Shown: positions 25,540 to 34,696 of the stretch, piece after piece | Layout: each line of letters begins with the position of its first letter | How positions within the stretch are numbered: position 1 is the stretch's first letter | Source: Arsenophonus fragariae | GTDB lineage: Bacteria > Pseudomonadota > Gammaproteobacteria > Enterobacterales > Enterobacteriaceae | Direction of reading: 5' to 3' | NCBI GenBank assembly: GCA_047291315.1 | Contig: JBDPYZ010000004.1 | Location: 93,656 to 157,655 of the forward strand | Length of the DNA: 64,000 nt | Notes under the pieces: model-generated | What the model was told of the DNA's origin: nothing | Database searches by the model: none | Seen by the model: the letters and a program-made list of their open reading frames with translations, nothing else | Translations under genes and position numbers: made by a program

Positions 25540-27048
25540 TTAATAGTTGAAATTGATAACAATATCTGCCCGATGAAAGGCGCCTGCGTTTTTCACCGCC
25601 TGTTGAATGGTGGGCGATTTTCGGTGAATGCGGTCAACCTGTGATTGTTCAGCCAAAGGATTGGCATAGGTGAAATAGCCTTTGTTATCAATGGCGCGCT
25701 TAAATTGTGCTTCGTCGCCAAAGGTATCGGGGGATGTCCACTTCCCGGCAGCAAAAACGCGGGCTCTGACAAATCGTTCTGCCACCTGATTGATGCAATC
25801 GACAAGCAAACGAACGCCTTTTTCGGTTTGTGGGATTTTGGTTGTGGTTGATTTTAACAAATTGAACGTATCAACCTGAACCTGATTCACGTACGCCTTC
25901 AGGTTGTAGACATTATCGACAAACTCGTTAGCGTTTGAGCACATAACAACAGGTCTGTCTTTAATCAGGGTGTAGATATCAATACCGACGGATGTGGCGT
26001 TGTCTACTTCGGTTTGGGTATAGCTTTCCGGCTCACAGGCCAGCTCTTTCAAATGAATAGTCATCGCGCTATTTTCAGCACTGAAATCGACGATGTGAAC
26101 TCTGGCCATATAGGACACGGCAAAAGCTTTTTGATTGCGTTTTGAAAACAACAGCCGAAAGTATTCCTGTCCGGCTTTACTCACTTGCCACGCCAGCCCC
26201 TTGGTGGTCAGATTGTCAGGATGTGATACCACCTGATAGCCCAGTATTTTGTTCGCCTGACTGTATTGAGCGAGGGTTAAAATTTGCTCATTGTTTAATT
26301 CGTCGATAAAACAAAAACCACAACCGGAAGAAGCATCAACCACATCGGAGAGAGACTCAACGGAAGTTTGTGCGGTTAACGTTTGGGCAGCCTTGGCGGG
26401 CGATAAAACAGCGCTATCACCTAATCCCAACAAATTACCGACAAATTCACCTTCGCCTGAATCGGTCGCATTTTTGAGTTCTGAGCCTTTCACCATCAAT
26501 CGTTGACCGGTCAGTATGAAGGTGGTGTCTTTCGCCGCACTTTCATTTTTTGTTGGCGCTGGCGCTTTCCCTTTTTCATTTAGTAACTTAATGATATCGT
26601 CAAATGTGACCGCGTCACTAAAGTTCAGGTTTTCCAGTTTTATTTTTCCTAAAACCAGATTGCCTTTCTCAATTTGGCGTAGCGTTTTAAGGACGGGATC
26701 ACTCTCAATTTCTGAGCCTGTCAGTGTGTCATAGTCCACCGCCGGGATCGTTAAGGCCGCTTTGCGATAATGTCCGATAATGAGGCTACCGCCAGAGCCA
26801 ATAGGATTGGGTGACGTGCTAAAAAAGGCGTTCGCCATTTGGTAGGTTTTGGACGTGATCCCAAAATCGGTTTTCACACCGGCAATACTTTTGTAAGTGG
26901 TATAAATGGTCTTGCCATCAAAAATCGTGCCCGTTTCACTGGTCATCATAATAACGTGGTTAATATTGTCGTAGTTTGCGCCGCGCTGCTCTTTGAGTAG
27001 CTGGACATTGACCACGTTTTCGATATCAATACCGAGATTATCGCTCAT
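25540..27048 (-). CDS. Contractile tail sheath (DUF3383)
   Basis: A 502-residue protein with typical DUF3383 features: an N-terminal VVNVQLLKEQRGANYDNINH, GITSKTYQMANAFFSTSPNP, and a C-terminal TSPDTFGDEAQFKRAIDNKGYFTYANPLAEQS tract. The sheath makes this a myovirus-type phage. It starts 11 bases inside the upstream tail-completion gene. No lesion is seen. Confidence 0.85.
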   Translation of the reverse strand: MSDNLGIDIENVVNVQLLKEQRGANYDNINHVIMMTSETGTIFDGKTIYTTYKSIAGVKTDFGITSKTYQMANAFFSTSPNPIGSGGSLIIGHYRKAALTIPAVDYDTLTGSEIESDPVLKTLRQIEKGNLVLGKIKLENLNFSDAVTFDDIIKLLNEKGKAPAPTKNESAAKDTTFILTGQRLMVKGSELKNATDSGEGEFVGNLLGLGDSAVLSPAKAAQTLTAQTSVESLSDVVDASSGCGFCFIDELNNEQILTLAQYSQANKILGYQVVSHPDNLTTKGLAWQVSKAGQEYFRLLFSKRNQKAFAVSYMARVHIVDFSAENSAMTIHLKELACEPESYTQTEVDNATSVGIDIYTLIKDRPVVMCSNANEFVDNVYNLKAYVNQVQVDTFNLLKSTTTKIPQTEKGVRLLVDCINQVAERFVRARVFAAGKWTSPDTFGDEAQFKRAIDNKGYFTYANPLAEQSQVDRIHRKSPTIQQAVKNAGAFHRADIVINFNY

Positions 27049-27571
27049 GGTTTAAGCCTTTTTTGTTGAAAAGTTGAAAAGAAAGATGTTCAATTGAAGG
27101 TGTTGATACATTGAGATAATCGGCCACATACGCATTAAGCGAAAACATCACGCGCGCTCTATACTGGCTGCCCGTGGCAAAGTGCAAATCACGCACGCCC
27201 GTTGGGGAAAACAGGCTAATATTGTGTTTCCACTGCGGCTCAAAGCCTTTTTGCGATCGCAGTAATCGCAAGAGAATTTGCGCCCGTTGCAATGCCTGCT
27301 TGCCCCAAAAATTCACGTCAAAGATGATTTTTTCATGCTGGCTGTATTCCATCACCTCAATATGTCGTCGGTATGTTTCGCTAAAGCCTTTCACTTCACT
27401 ACTTCCCGATTGCTCAATACTGATAACGGGGGCGTTGAAATCCTGATTAGCCAGATTTTCACGTCCGATAAAAAGCGTATTTTCGGTAACGTCTAGCGTA
27501 TCTCGAATTACCATTGCTAACCGTTGGATTGGTGGCTGGTAATATTTATCTGTCAAATTGCTATTTTTCAT
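27038..27571 (-). CDS. Tail terminator / completion protein
   Basis: A 177-residue protein just upstream of the sheath gene. QHEKIIFDVNFWGKQALQRAQILLRLLRS and the position fit the phage tail terminator group that caps the tail. A diverged segment of this gene (around 27380) appears at the extreme end of the window fused to the spike gene. Confidence 0.6.
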   Translation of the reverse strand: MKNSNLTDKYYQPPIQRLAMVIRDTLDVTENTLFIGRENLANQDFNAPVISIEQSGSSEVKGFSETYRRHIEVMEYSQHEKIIFDVNFWGKQALQRAQILLRLLRSQKGFEPQWKHNISLFSPTGVRDLHFATGSQYRARVMFSLNAYVADYLNVSTPSIEHLSFQLFNKKGLNHER

Positions 27572-27637
27572 AAATAACCTTTAAAGGTGTTTTTAAAAGC
27601 ACTATAATAAGCACCAATTAATCAGGAGATATAAAAT

Positions 27638-27889
27638 ATGACTTATGAAATATTAACAAGTACGGCTGCAAGCATTACCGATTTAAAACGTAATCCAATG
27701 GGTACAGTCGCAGAAGCAGAAGGAAATGCAGTTGCTATCCTTAACCGAAATGAACCTGCTTTTTACTGCGTTCCCCCTGATTTGTATGCTTATTTTCAAG
27801 AATTGGCAGAAGATACCGAGCTTAACCGTATTGCTGATGAACGTATGAAAAACCCTGAGTTTGTGAGTGTTACTCTTGATGAGATATAG
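27638..27889 (+). CDS. stbD: StbD antitoxin
   Basis: An 83-residue antitoxin of the RelB/StbD type: MTYEILTSTAASITDLKRNPMGTV followed by EGNAVAILNRNEPAFYCVPP matches StbD as remembered. It would neutralise StbE and repress the operon. It has a TATAAT box at 27603 and AGGAG ten bases before ATG. The pair is inserted against the direction of the late operon. Confidence 0.85.
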   Translation: MTYEILTSTAASITDLKRNPMGTVAEAEGNAVAILNRNEPAFYCVPPDLYAYFQELAEDTELNRIADERMKNPEFVSVTLDEI

Positions 27890-28160
27890 TATTGAATTTG
27901 AAAAACGCGCACTGAAAGAATGGAAAAAATTAGGTCATCCAATACGTGAGCAATTTAAGAAAAAGTTAGTTAAAGTTATGGAAAATCCGCATATAAAATC
28001 TGCACAATTACACGGACATCAATATCGGTACAAAATAAAACTAAAATCATCGGGATATCGATTAGTTTATGAAGTAAATGATAATAAGCTTTTATTACTC
28101 GTTATTGCTGTGGGAATACGAACTAATAACGAAGTGTATCAGCTAGCAAGTAAACGTTAA
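27879..28160 (+). CDS. stbE: StbE toxin (RelE/ParE superfamily)
   Basis: A 93-residue toxin, start MRYSIEFEKRALKEW, overlapping stbD by 11 bases. QFKKKLVKVMENPHIKSAQLHG and YRLVYEVNDNKLLLLVIAVG are the usual RelE/StbE core. Such toxins cleave mRNA in the ribosome. The pair stabilises plasmids by killing cells that lose it. It ends four bases inside the opposing tail gene. Confidence 0.85.
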   Translation: MRYSIEFEKRALKEWKKLGHPIREQFKKKLVKVMENPHIKSAQLHGHQYRYKIKLKSSGYRLVYEVNDNKLLLLVIAVGIRTNNEVYQLASKR

Positions 28161-28522
28161 TTTACGATTAGTAACCGAGTTGTTACCTCACTATCCTTCA
28201 CTTCTTCAAAGACATAGCGCACATAGCCATAGTCGCTATAGTCTTTTCGGTTAATCGATTTGAATATTTTTCCGTTGTACTGCATATAGACACCGAGCAA
28301 ATCCGCATATTGCGGCTGTACGTGCACGGTGAAATACTCCAGTGACCAGTCAAGACTGTCCTTGTTAATCGCCTCGTCAGACAGACTGTTAATGACGCCC
28401 TCAACGGCTTTTCGTGTTACTGAAAAATGCGGTTTAAAATCTTTTGTCGTGATGGACTCAGTAATAAACATCAGCGGTTGCGAAAACCGTCTGATGGTTC
28501 TGGCCATATTGGGCAATCTCAT
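28157..28522 (-). CDS. Head-tail connector protein, unknown family
   Basis: A 121-residue protein in the block between capsid and sheath genes. It overlaps the previous gene in ATGA fashion. It is probably a neck or adaptor subunit by position; no family was recognised. LPNMARTIRRFSQPLMFI opens it. Confidence 0.5.
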   Translation of the reverse strand: MRLPNMARTIRRFSQPLMFITESITTKDFKPHFSVTRKAVEGVINSLSDEAINKDSLDWSLEYFTVHVQPQYADLLGVYMQYNGKIFKSINRKDYSDYGYVRYVFEEVKDSEVTTRLLIVN

Positions 28523-28989
28523 TTTTTCACCACCTGATAGGTTATGGATTTTTTTAATGCTCCTGTGTCTTGCAATAGCCTTGCTTTAATGATGCCTTTT
28601 CTTTTTAACTGCGCTTTGGTGCTTTCTGCATGATCAGGCCACGTACCAAAACCTTGAGTATCAAACGCCTCAATTGACCAAGTGACCGCCAGTTCGCCGA
28701 TATAAGACAGAAATTCTTTTGCGCTGATTTCACCCGAAATCAAAAAGCGGTATTTTTCTTTTACCGCTTTTTCAATGATGGCTTTTTGGTGATCACGAAT
28801 TGGCATTCGCAAAAAAGAACGAGGTTTTATTGTTTCTGTGCCAAATTCGTGGATCGTTGCAACTTCCACCACGCTAATATCTGACGCTTTGTACGGTCTG
28901 GTATTTTTAAGTACCCCCACTTCAACTTTCAGTTGGTTAAGTTGATCAAACTGTTTTTTTACCTTTTCGAGCCGTTTTGACTTCAACAT
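28519..28989 (-). CDS. Neck/tail completion protein (gp10/gpG-like)
   Basis: A 156-residue protein. EVATIHEFGTETIKPRSFLRMPIRD is typical of HK97 gp10 or virion-morphogenesis proteins, which complete the neck. LLQDTGALKKSITYQVV near the end is the usual closing motif. Confidence 0.7.
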   Translation of the reverse strand: MLKSKRLEKVKKQFDQLNQLKVEVGVLKNTRPYKASDISVVEVATIHEFGTETIKPRSFLRMPIRDHQKAIIEKAVKEKYRFLISGEISAKEFLSYIGELAVTWSIEAFDTQGFGTWPDHAESTKAQLKRKGIIKARLLQDTGALKKSITYQVVKK

Positions 28990-28998
28990 TGCTCGCTC

Positions 28999-29412
28999 CT
29001 ACCAATCCATACCCACCGCCAACGCATAATTGTTGATGCGATTTTCCAGCGACAAATACTGCTCGCCAAATGCCGAAGTTTTAAACCAGTCTTTTTCGGT
29101 TCCGGTGAAATTGGCATTAGTACTGACATCTCCCACGCTATCACTGTTGTATAAGGTGTTTGAATCTGCGGCGTATTTTCCGCTATTCGGACTGTGTTCA
29201 TGAAAACCTGCCAAAAAAAGTAGGTGGGCAGTCAAATACATCAAGCCTTGTTCGTAAAGGCTTCCCCATACTCGCTTGTCCATCCGTTTTTCGGCATCGG
29301 TCAGATAAAATAGCAAATGGTTGTCACTCAGATAAAGTAGCGACTCTCTTTCACTCATCTCAAAGACTTTATCAAAACGCACTTTAAAAGGTTCAATCAA
29401 TGTTTCAATCAT
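28999..29412 (-). CDS. Head-tail connector, DUF4054-like
   Basis: A 137-residue protein from MIETLIEPFKVRFDKVFE, chosen because GGAGG lies upstream and longer forms run into the capsid gene. LYEQGLMYLTAHLLFLAGF and the C-terminal FGEQYLSLENRI match the connector that follows the capsid gene in this phage group. Confidence 0.7.
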   Translation of the reverse strand: MIETLIEPFKVRFDKVFEMSERESLLYLSDNHLLFYLTDAEKRMDKRVWGSLYEQGLMYLTAHLLFLAGFHEHSPNSGKYAADSNTLYNSDSVGDVSTNANFTGTEKDWFKTSAFGEQYLSLENRINNYALAVGMDW

Positions 29413-29464
29413 CACTTGCCTAAAACCTCCAAAAAAGCGTGGGTCAAGTGGACCCACTTTTGTC

Positions 29465-30424
29465 TTAAGCCGTTTTATAATCCGCATAAACCGCGGATAA
29501 CGGTTGTTTCCACATCGCCCCGCCAAACGCAGAACGGTAGCCGCACTCATAGGTGAGCAAATCCCGCTGGCGAACAGCCAACAACTCCGGCATATGGACT
29601 TTCATTTCCACATACTCGTCATTATGCGTATAAACCACCAATCTGGTTTTTCCACTTTTGATCCCCTTGGCATAACCTGCCGGAACTTTAATGAAATTCA
29701 CGCTAAAGTTCTCATTGCCCGATGCCTTTCTCAACGCAGCCATAATTCTGTCCATCGCCGAAACGGGTAGCAAATCAACACCGACAACCACACTGTTAGT
29801 ATCGAATTTTTGCATCGACAACATATAATCGGCGGCATCCATGGCAATGTGGCTAGGCTGCACGCGATAATCTGAATTTGCCCACGCCTTGTTGTAAGCG
29901 TCCAATACCATTTTGATGAAATCGTCTGCGGTCATATCTTTGATCGATTTGCCAGATGCTTCATTCATCACCTGCACTTTTGACCCCGTCAATAGTCCTT
30001 CCTGCCCCTTAACCCTGGTGTGTCCGAGATAGCCAGCATATTGAATCGTCGATAACGCATTGGCATACAGGTCATCCTGTTTCTTGGTTTGCAGATTGAT
30101 ATTGAGTTTGTTGATCTTCTCAAGCTCCTGTTGCGTCCAGACTGCCGCTTTTCCCCATTGGGCTGCCGGTGCCTTGTGCATTTCAATGGTACTGTCGATA
30201 GTCACCAGCGAGTTGGTTTTGTTGCCAATGATCCCGTCTTTGACCGAGCCAAGCACCTCGGTAATACCGTATTCGATATACTCTTGAGCAAAATCCAGCC
30301 CTTCAGTAATAGGGATCGCTTCACCAACATTAATCTCCGGCAACTGTTTTTCCTGTAGTTGTGTATCACGTTCGGTCAGCGCTTCGGCTAACACGTTTTC
30401 AAAATTAGCGTCTTCAATCGCCAT
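29465..30424 (-). CDS. Major capsid protein (DUF2184)
   Basis: A 319-residue protein of the DUF2184 capsid family: GLDFAQEYIEYGITEVLGSVKDG, AAVWTQQELEKINKLNINLQTKKQ and DLLTYECGYRSAFGGAMWKQP. It builds the icosahedral shell. It follows the cement-like protein by 12 bases. No lesion is visible. Confidence 0.85.
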   Translation of the reverse strand: MAIEDANFENVLAEALTERDTQLQEKQLPEINVGEAIPITEGLDFAQEYIEYGITEVLGSVKDGIIGNKTNSLVTIDSTIEMHKAPAAQWGKAAVWTQQELEKINKLNINLQTKKQDDLYANALSTIQYAGYLGHTRVKGQEGLLTGSKVQVMNEASGKSIKDMTADDFIKMVLDAYNKAWANSDYRVQPSHIAMDAADYMLSMQKFDTNSVVVGVDLLPVSAMDRIMAALRKASGNENFSVNFIKVPAGYAKGIKSGKTRLVVYTHNDEYVEMKVHMPELLAVRQRDLLTYECGYRSAFGGAMWKQPLSAVYADYKTA

Positions 30425-30436
30425 CTTTCATCACTC

Positions 30437-30907
30437 CTATTTTTTCATGTAGCCCAGCGTGATAGCCACACATTGACTACCTGAACTGGCGTACTCGACC
30501 CAGTACCCCAGATCAATATTGTTGGTGGCGGTTTTGGATACTTTGCCTGCGTCTTCGCCACTGGCGACAATGTAGACTTTATCGCCACGTTTAAAGGTTT
30601 CGCTTTTTGCCGTTGCAGCGCCCACACAATCACCGTGTGAAAAGTGTCCCACGTTGACCTGTTTGTTATGTGGCGCTTTGTCGCCGTAAATATCGCGCAC
30701 CACAATACCGTGAATGATATCGGTGGAGGCAGACACAGACTTAATCCCACCGTCTGGATTAACCGCCACAAAAACGCCGTATTCAATATCCGTATTGGTC
30801 TTGTTTTCCTCGCCCCACACTTTGTCATTAGAGCTTGACGCACGATAGATAGTACCCGCCCGTAGCGTCCCCTTGTCAGAATCCCAGTTCGTGAATCCGA
30901 ATGTCAT
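30437..30907 (-). CDS. Structural cement / decoration protein
   Basis: A 156-residue protein between the protease and capsid genes. FVAVNPDGGIKSVSASTDIIHGIVV and FKRGDKVYIVASG fit the beta-rich cement proteins (Gp24/DUF2190 group) that stabilise the shell. Confidence 0.65.
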   Translation of the reverse strand: MTFGFTNWDSDKGTLRAGTIYRASSSNDKVWGEENKTNTDIEYGVFVAVNPDGGIKSVSASTDIIHGIVVRDIYGDKAPHNKQVNVGHFSHGDCVGAATAKSETFKRGDKVYIVASGEDAGKVSKTATNNIDLGYWVEYASSGSQCVAITLGYMKK

Positions 30908-32094
30908 TATTTGCCTCCCAAGCGTTGTGATGCGGATTTTGTTGAGTAACGATCGCCTAATCTGTATCGCGGCCTGCTTTGTTCACGCTGACGATTAATC
31001 AGATAGTCATATTTGCCGTTAATCGCGGAGTCACCCAGTTTCTTTGCCTCTAATTGCGTTACCAGCCCTTTAGCGACAATCACATTTTCTTTAATCTGCC
31101 GTGCAGTTCTGGCATGGCCAATCGCCACATCACCAAAGGTCGATTTGGCTTGTGCTTCGGTTTCGGACAGCTCTTTTTCTGCTTTCAGTCTGGCGTTTTC
31201 TTCTTCCAGCGCTTTAAGCTTTTCGTTAAGTTCTTCAACCTGTTTCTTCAGTGTCTCAATCAATGATTTTTCATCTGTTTCTTCTGTATTTTCAGCTGAA
31301 GATGTTATCTCACTGGCTTCGTCGCCTTGTTTGACTTCACTGTTGGTTGATTGATTGGCATCCAGACTTTGCGTTTTTTCAATTAGTCCCTTCAGGATCT
31401 CACTGATTTCTTTTGTGGCTTCATCGTCTGACTCGGCGAGTAACTGAATGTAATCGCTCATTTGAACTAACAGGGTGTCGAGGGTGTCTGGCGTTTCTCC
31501 CTCATCCCCAATTTTTTGCTGACCTTTCAAGGCAGCGAGTTTTGCTTTCATTGACACAGCTCTATCTCCTAGTTTGACGTCATGTCCAGAGCGACACACG
31601 TCCACAATCGCTACGTGATCACCTCTGATATGGGTTTTCTTGAAATCAATGCCCGTTGTGGGGGTAGGCTCGATAAAAGATCGGTAACCACAACTGAGTT
31701 CTTTGATTTGGTAATTTTTAATCGCCTCAATGGCCTCAGCATCGTAAAGAAAAACATCCGCTGTCAGATAATCGCCCTCCTGTTTCACATTCTGTACATG
31801 CCCAATGGCGGTCTCTTTCCAGTTTTCACTGGTGACTTCGTTATTCGGTGCATGAAAAAAGGTGAGCGGTTTTCCTTCAAATGAGGCGATGGTGGCGGGG
31901 TTAAAAAGATCGTCCGGCAAGACTTCAACTTTGTAGCGTTGGGTGGGTACCAAATTAGGCACATGACGTGATAGTTCTCTGCCCTCAAATTCCTGTATAC
32001 CCACTTTGGCAATTTTGCTCGGGATGCGATAACCCGTTTCTAGCTGCTGGGCACCTTTGATATCAATGGGCAACCGATTTTCATTGCCGTTCAT
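30907..32094 (-). CDS. DUF2213 prohead protease-scaffold fusion
   Basis: A 395-residue protein. Residues 1-175 carry the DUF2213 domain (PLTFFHAPN histidine, KELSCGYRS serine, GDHVAIVDV), a probable capsid-maturation protease. Residues 255-330 form a long charged coiled coil (TLKKQVEELNEKLKALEEEN) expected of a scaffold. Protease and scaffold in one chain is usual for this group. The start overlaps the head morphogenesis gene. Confidence 0.75.
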   Translation of the reverse strand: MNGNENRLPIDIKGAQQLETGYRIPSKIAKVGIQEFEGRELSRHVPNLVPTQRYKVEVLPDDLFNPATIASFEGKPLTFFHAPNNEVTSENWKETAIGHVQNVKQEGDYLTADVFLYDAEAIEAIKNYQIKELSCGYRSFIEPTPTTGIDFKKTHIRGDHVAIVDVCRSGHDVKLGDRAVSMKAKLAALKGQQKIGDEGETPDTLDTLLVQMSDYIQLLAESDDEATKEISEILKGLIEKTQSLDANQSTNSEVKQGDEASEITSSAENTEETDEKSLIETLKKQVEELNEKLKALEEENARLKAEKELSETEAQAKSTFGDVAIGHARTARQIKENVIVAKGLVTQLEAKKLGDSAINGKYDYLINRQREQSRPRYRLGDRYSTKSASQRLGGK

Positions 32095-32974
32095 CTTCCA
32101 ATCCTTCTATGCTTTGTAAAATCACTTTGCTGACGCAGCGACAATTAAAATCTTGCGAGGGGTGAAGCTCCACGCCCCCAATGCATTTTCGCTTTTCCCA
32201 CTGTTTGGTTTTTTCATTAAAATAAATGCTCGGATCATCAAAGCGACAGATTCGATTGTTCATTGCCGCATGTGAAGGACGGGTGCCGCCGTTTTTTCTT
32301 TTGTCCATCACAGCCGACCAGCGATACAATTTGATCCCGAGTTTTTTTATCCGTAAATTAGTTAAATCACCCATTGCTTTACGGCTTTGGTCTATCGCTA
32401 TCCGCATCCCTCTGTTTTGTTGAATATTTAACGATTCGGTGATTTCTTTTCCAGCATCTCTTAAAGTTTTCCCCCCGCCAATCATCGATTGAACCACTTT
32501 TTGGACTCTGCTTAATGATTCGGTGTGAAGTCCTTTGATGAGTTGGACGTTTTCGCCAATCATGCCCTTAAAAAAATCCTGTGTTTGTCTGGTGTCCAAT
32601 ACCGCTTCTGGATTAATGGCAATAACCGATTCAAACTCACGACTTAACCGTTTTTTGTTGTCCGTGTTGGTTATTTCCGCAAAATTGCTGGCCACTCGTT
32701 TTGCAAATGGGCTGATGTCGATCTTCAAAAAGCGGTCAACGATGCGATTAAAGGTTTTAAAGCGTTTTTGAATAGAATCAGGGCTGGCATCACCCAGATT
32801 TTTTTGCTGGTTTTCGCGGGCGATTTCCTGTTTGACCACGAGTTTGAAAAGGGAAATAAGATGTTTAACGGCGGAGGCATAATAAACTTCTGCGCGCTTA
32901 CTCGGATTAATCGGCCTACATTCCCTCCCCGTTAATTTGCCTTTGGGTATTGAATTCACTGTCACTCTCCTCAC
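32081..32974 (-). CDS. Head morphogenesis protein (SPP1 gp7-like)
   Basis: A 297-residue minor capsid protein. DAGKEITESLNIQQNRGMRIA and the C-terminal block with CRFDDPSIYF and GGVELHPSQDFNCRC (Cys and His pairs) define the family. It enters with the portal. The start overlaps the portal gene by 59 bases, so a later start is possible. Confidence 0.8.
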   Translation of the reverse strand: MRRVTVNSIPKGKLTGRECRPINPSKRAEVYYASAVKHLISLFKLVVKQEIARENQQKNLGDASPDSIQKRFKTFNRIVDRFLKIDISPFAKRVASNFAEITNTDNKKRLSREFESVIAINPEAVLDTRQTQDFFKGMIGENVQLIKGLHTESLSRVQKVVQSMIGGGKTLRDAGKEITESLNIQQNRGMRIAIDQSRKAMGDLTNLRIKKLGIKLYRWSAVMDKRKNGGTRPSHAAMNNRICRFDDPSIYFNEKTKQWEKRKCIGGVELHPSQDFNCRCVSKVILQSIEGLEDERQ

Positions 32975-34298
32975 CGAGCATTTTCGCCATCATTGTCACT
33001 TCGGGCACATTTTTCACGTCAACCAGCTCACGGCGGTTTAGCTCGTTCAGCGCATCTTGCGGTTCAATCACGCCGTGCTCAAGCAACAGCATTAACGCCG
33101 TTGTTACGGTGTTAAGATTGCTGGCGGATTCGGCTTTGTTTTCAGTTTTGATTTGGACAAATTCAAAGGCGATTTCCGTCTCGCTAATGCCATGCCTGGC
33201 GCAAATGAATTTGTCGAAGAAGTTAATAATCGGGCGTAAACGGGACTCCTGAATTTCAAAAATCGTATCGTAGTAAAATTGCAAATCTTCCTGTCCGGTT
33301 GAAAATCCGGCCGCACTATCGCCAAACAGAATGGTTTTGGGTCTGTCCATCGCCACCGCTAATCTGTCTTGCGCCTTTGTCCAGATATCCGATACATTTG
33401 CAAGCGACAACTCTTTTTGCTCATACTGGCTTTCTGAATCCAACATCAATACGTTATGCTTTTTCTTGGCCTGTAATGCCAATCTTAACCATTCAATGAT
33501 GTCTTTTCCCCTGCCGTTTGAGATATTGACATTTAACCCTTTAAGCAGAAAAATATCTGACTTCATCTCTCGCAACATGCCCAGCACTTCATCATTGACG
33601 TACAGATAGCCTAGCAAATCAGAGATAAACGCCAGAATATCACTTTTACCGTCATTAGCTTTTTTGTCCGCCTTGACGGTGGCATTGGTAATTTGATTCA
33701 CTACCGTTAAACAACAACGGGAATGATGAACGGGTATCTTTTCGGCGCTTTTTAACTTGAACAGCAACGGCCTGTTGAAATACGGGCTGAATATATCGGT
33801 GGCAATTTTCCTGATGCTGTACTCGCCTTGCCGGACGACTAAAAAACCTTTTAACTGTTCTTTGTTAACGTTGAGGGGTTTTTCCAGATTTTCTTCATCG
33901 GTGACCGCAATTAACAGACTACCGCCGTAAAGTGAAGCTAGCTTTAAGGCAAGTTCGGCCTGCTTTTCAATGCCAAGTCGTTTTTCTTCGCCCGTAAACA
34001 AATCATTAAGCTGCTCCGTTCTTTCATCATCATCACCTGTAAAGCGCACGGTACGCCAATGCTTGATACAATCCCCTGACGTTTTGTTGATATATTTACG
34101 GACAATCGACACGCGCTCATAAAGCCACGCCAAGCCTTCATCTTTTTCAAAAATACCCGCGCCGGACATCCCTAACGCTGAAAAACTGGCGGGCAATGGG
34201 GTTGTTGCTCCCCCAATTTTATTCACCTCACGCATCAGGTTATCTAATCCACCATCACCCATTTTTGGGGATGATTTTTTTCGAAATTTAGCAAACAA
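32916..34298 (-). CDS. Portal protein (DUF1073)
   Basis: A 460-residue portal. GLAWLYERVSIVRKYINKTSGDCIKHWR and DRPKTILFGDSAAGFSTGQEDLQFYYDTI are typical of DUF1073 portals (sometimes labelled Acb1 family in databases). The dodecamer forms the DNA entry vertex and docks terminase. No frameshift is seen, although the neighbouring large terminase is wrecked. Confidence 0.8.
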   Translation of the reverse strand: MFAKFRKKSSPKMGDGGLDNLMREVNKIGGATTPLPASFSALGMSGAGIFEKDEGLAWLYERVSIVRKYINKTSGDCIKHWRTVRFTGDDDERTEQLNDLFTGEEKRLGIEKQAELALKLASLYGGSLLIAVTDEENLEKPLNVNKEQLKGFLVVRQGEYSIRKIATDIFSPYFNRPLLFKLKSAEKIPVHHSRCCLTVVNQITNATVKADKKANDGKSDILAFISDLLGYLYVNDEVLGMLREMKSDIFLLKGLNVNISNGRGKDIIEWLRLALQAKKKHNVLMLDSESQYEQKELSLANVSDIWTKAQDRLAVAMDRPKTILFGDSAAGFSTGQEDLQFYYDTIFEIQESRLRPIINFFDKFICARHGISETEIAFEFVQIKTENKAESASNLNTVTTALMLLLEHGVIEPQDALNELNRRELVDVKNVPEVTMMAKMLGEESDSEFNTQRQINGEGM

Positions 34299-34438
34299 AA
34301 TGCCCTCCTAAATATAGGGATTTTTCAAAACAAGGAAGTTAAAGAAGAAATACTGTGATAGATGAGCGCTTAATTAATGCATTTATAAAAATCAATATTA
34401 TTATTAAATTGAGTCAATCAATAAGAGGATAGAAAAAT

Positions 34439-34558
34439 ATGAAAACATTAATTTCAATCGCTTTTTTAGTTTGTGTGTTTTCAGCTAACGCGATGAGTTG
34501 TTCTGAACATCCACCAACACCAAATCAGAATATTCCATCAAAACATGAAAATAGATAA
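34439..34558 (+). CDS. 39-residue secreted peptide on the opposite strand
   Basis: An ORF with a good signal peptide: MKTLISIAFLVCVFSANA, cleavage expected after ANA, leaving about 21 residues beginning MSCSEHPPTP. AGAGG-like AAGAGGAT lies 11 bases upstream. It faces the late operon in the gap between terminase and portal genes, the typical place for a moron. No family was recognised. Confidence 0.5.
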   Translation: MKTLISIAFLVCVFSANAMSCSEHPPTPNQNIPSKHENR

Positions 34559-34574
34559 TTTTTCATTATTTCTT

Positions 34575-34680
34575 ACTGTACGAAATGGATGTACTTATTA
34601 TACATAATGTACGAAACTAATTTACCCTATTTTTGTACAGGTGTTTTTAGGATGTACGAAACCGAACGGTTTTGTACATC
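34575..34680. repeat. Cluster of six GTAC-centred repeats
   Basis: GTAC cores at 34578, 34591, 34609, 34635, 34654 and 34674; three are TGTACGAAA and two are TTGTACA. The core resembles the TGTACAT sites around parA (5054-5113, 5870). It could be a second parS-like or operator array for the unit 1 partition system. This link is inference from the shared core. Confidence 0.5.
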
Positions 34681-34696
34681 ACAGAACAAAAACGTT

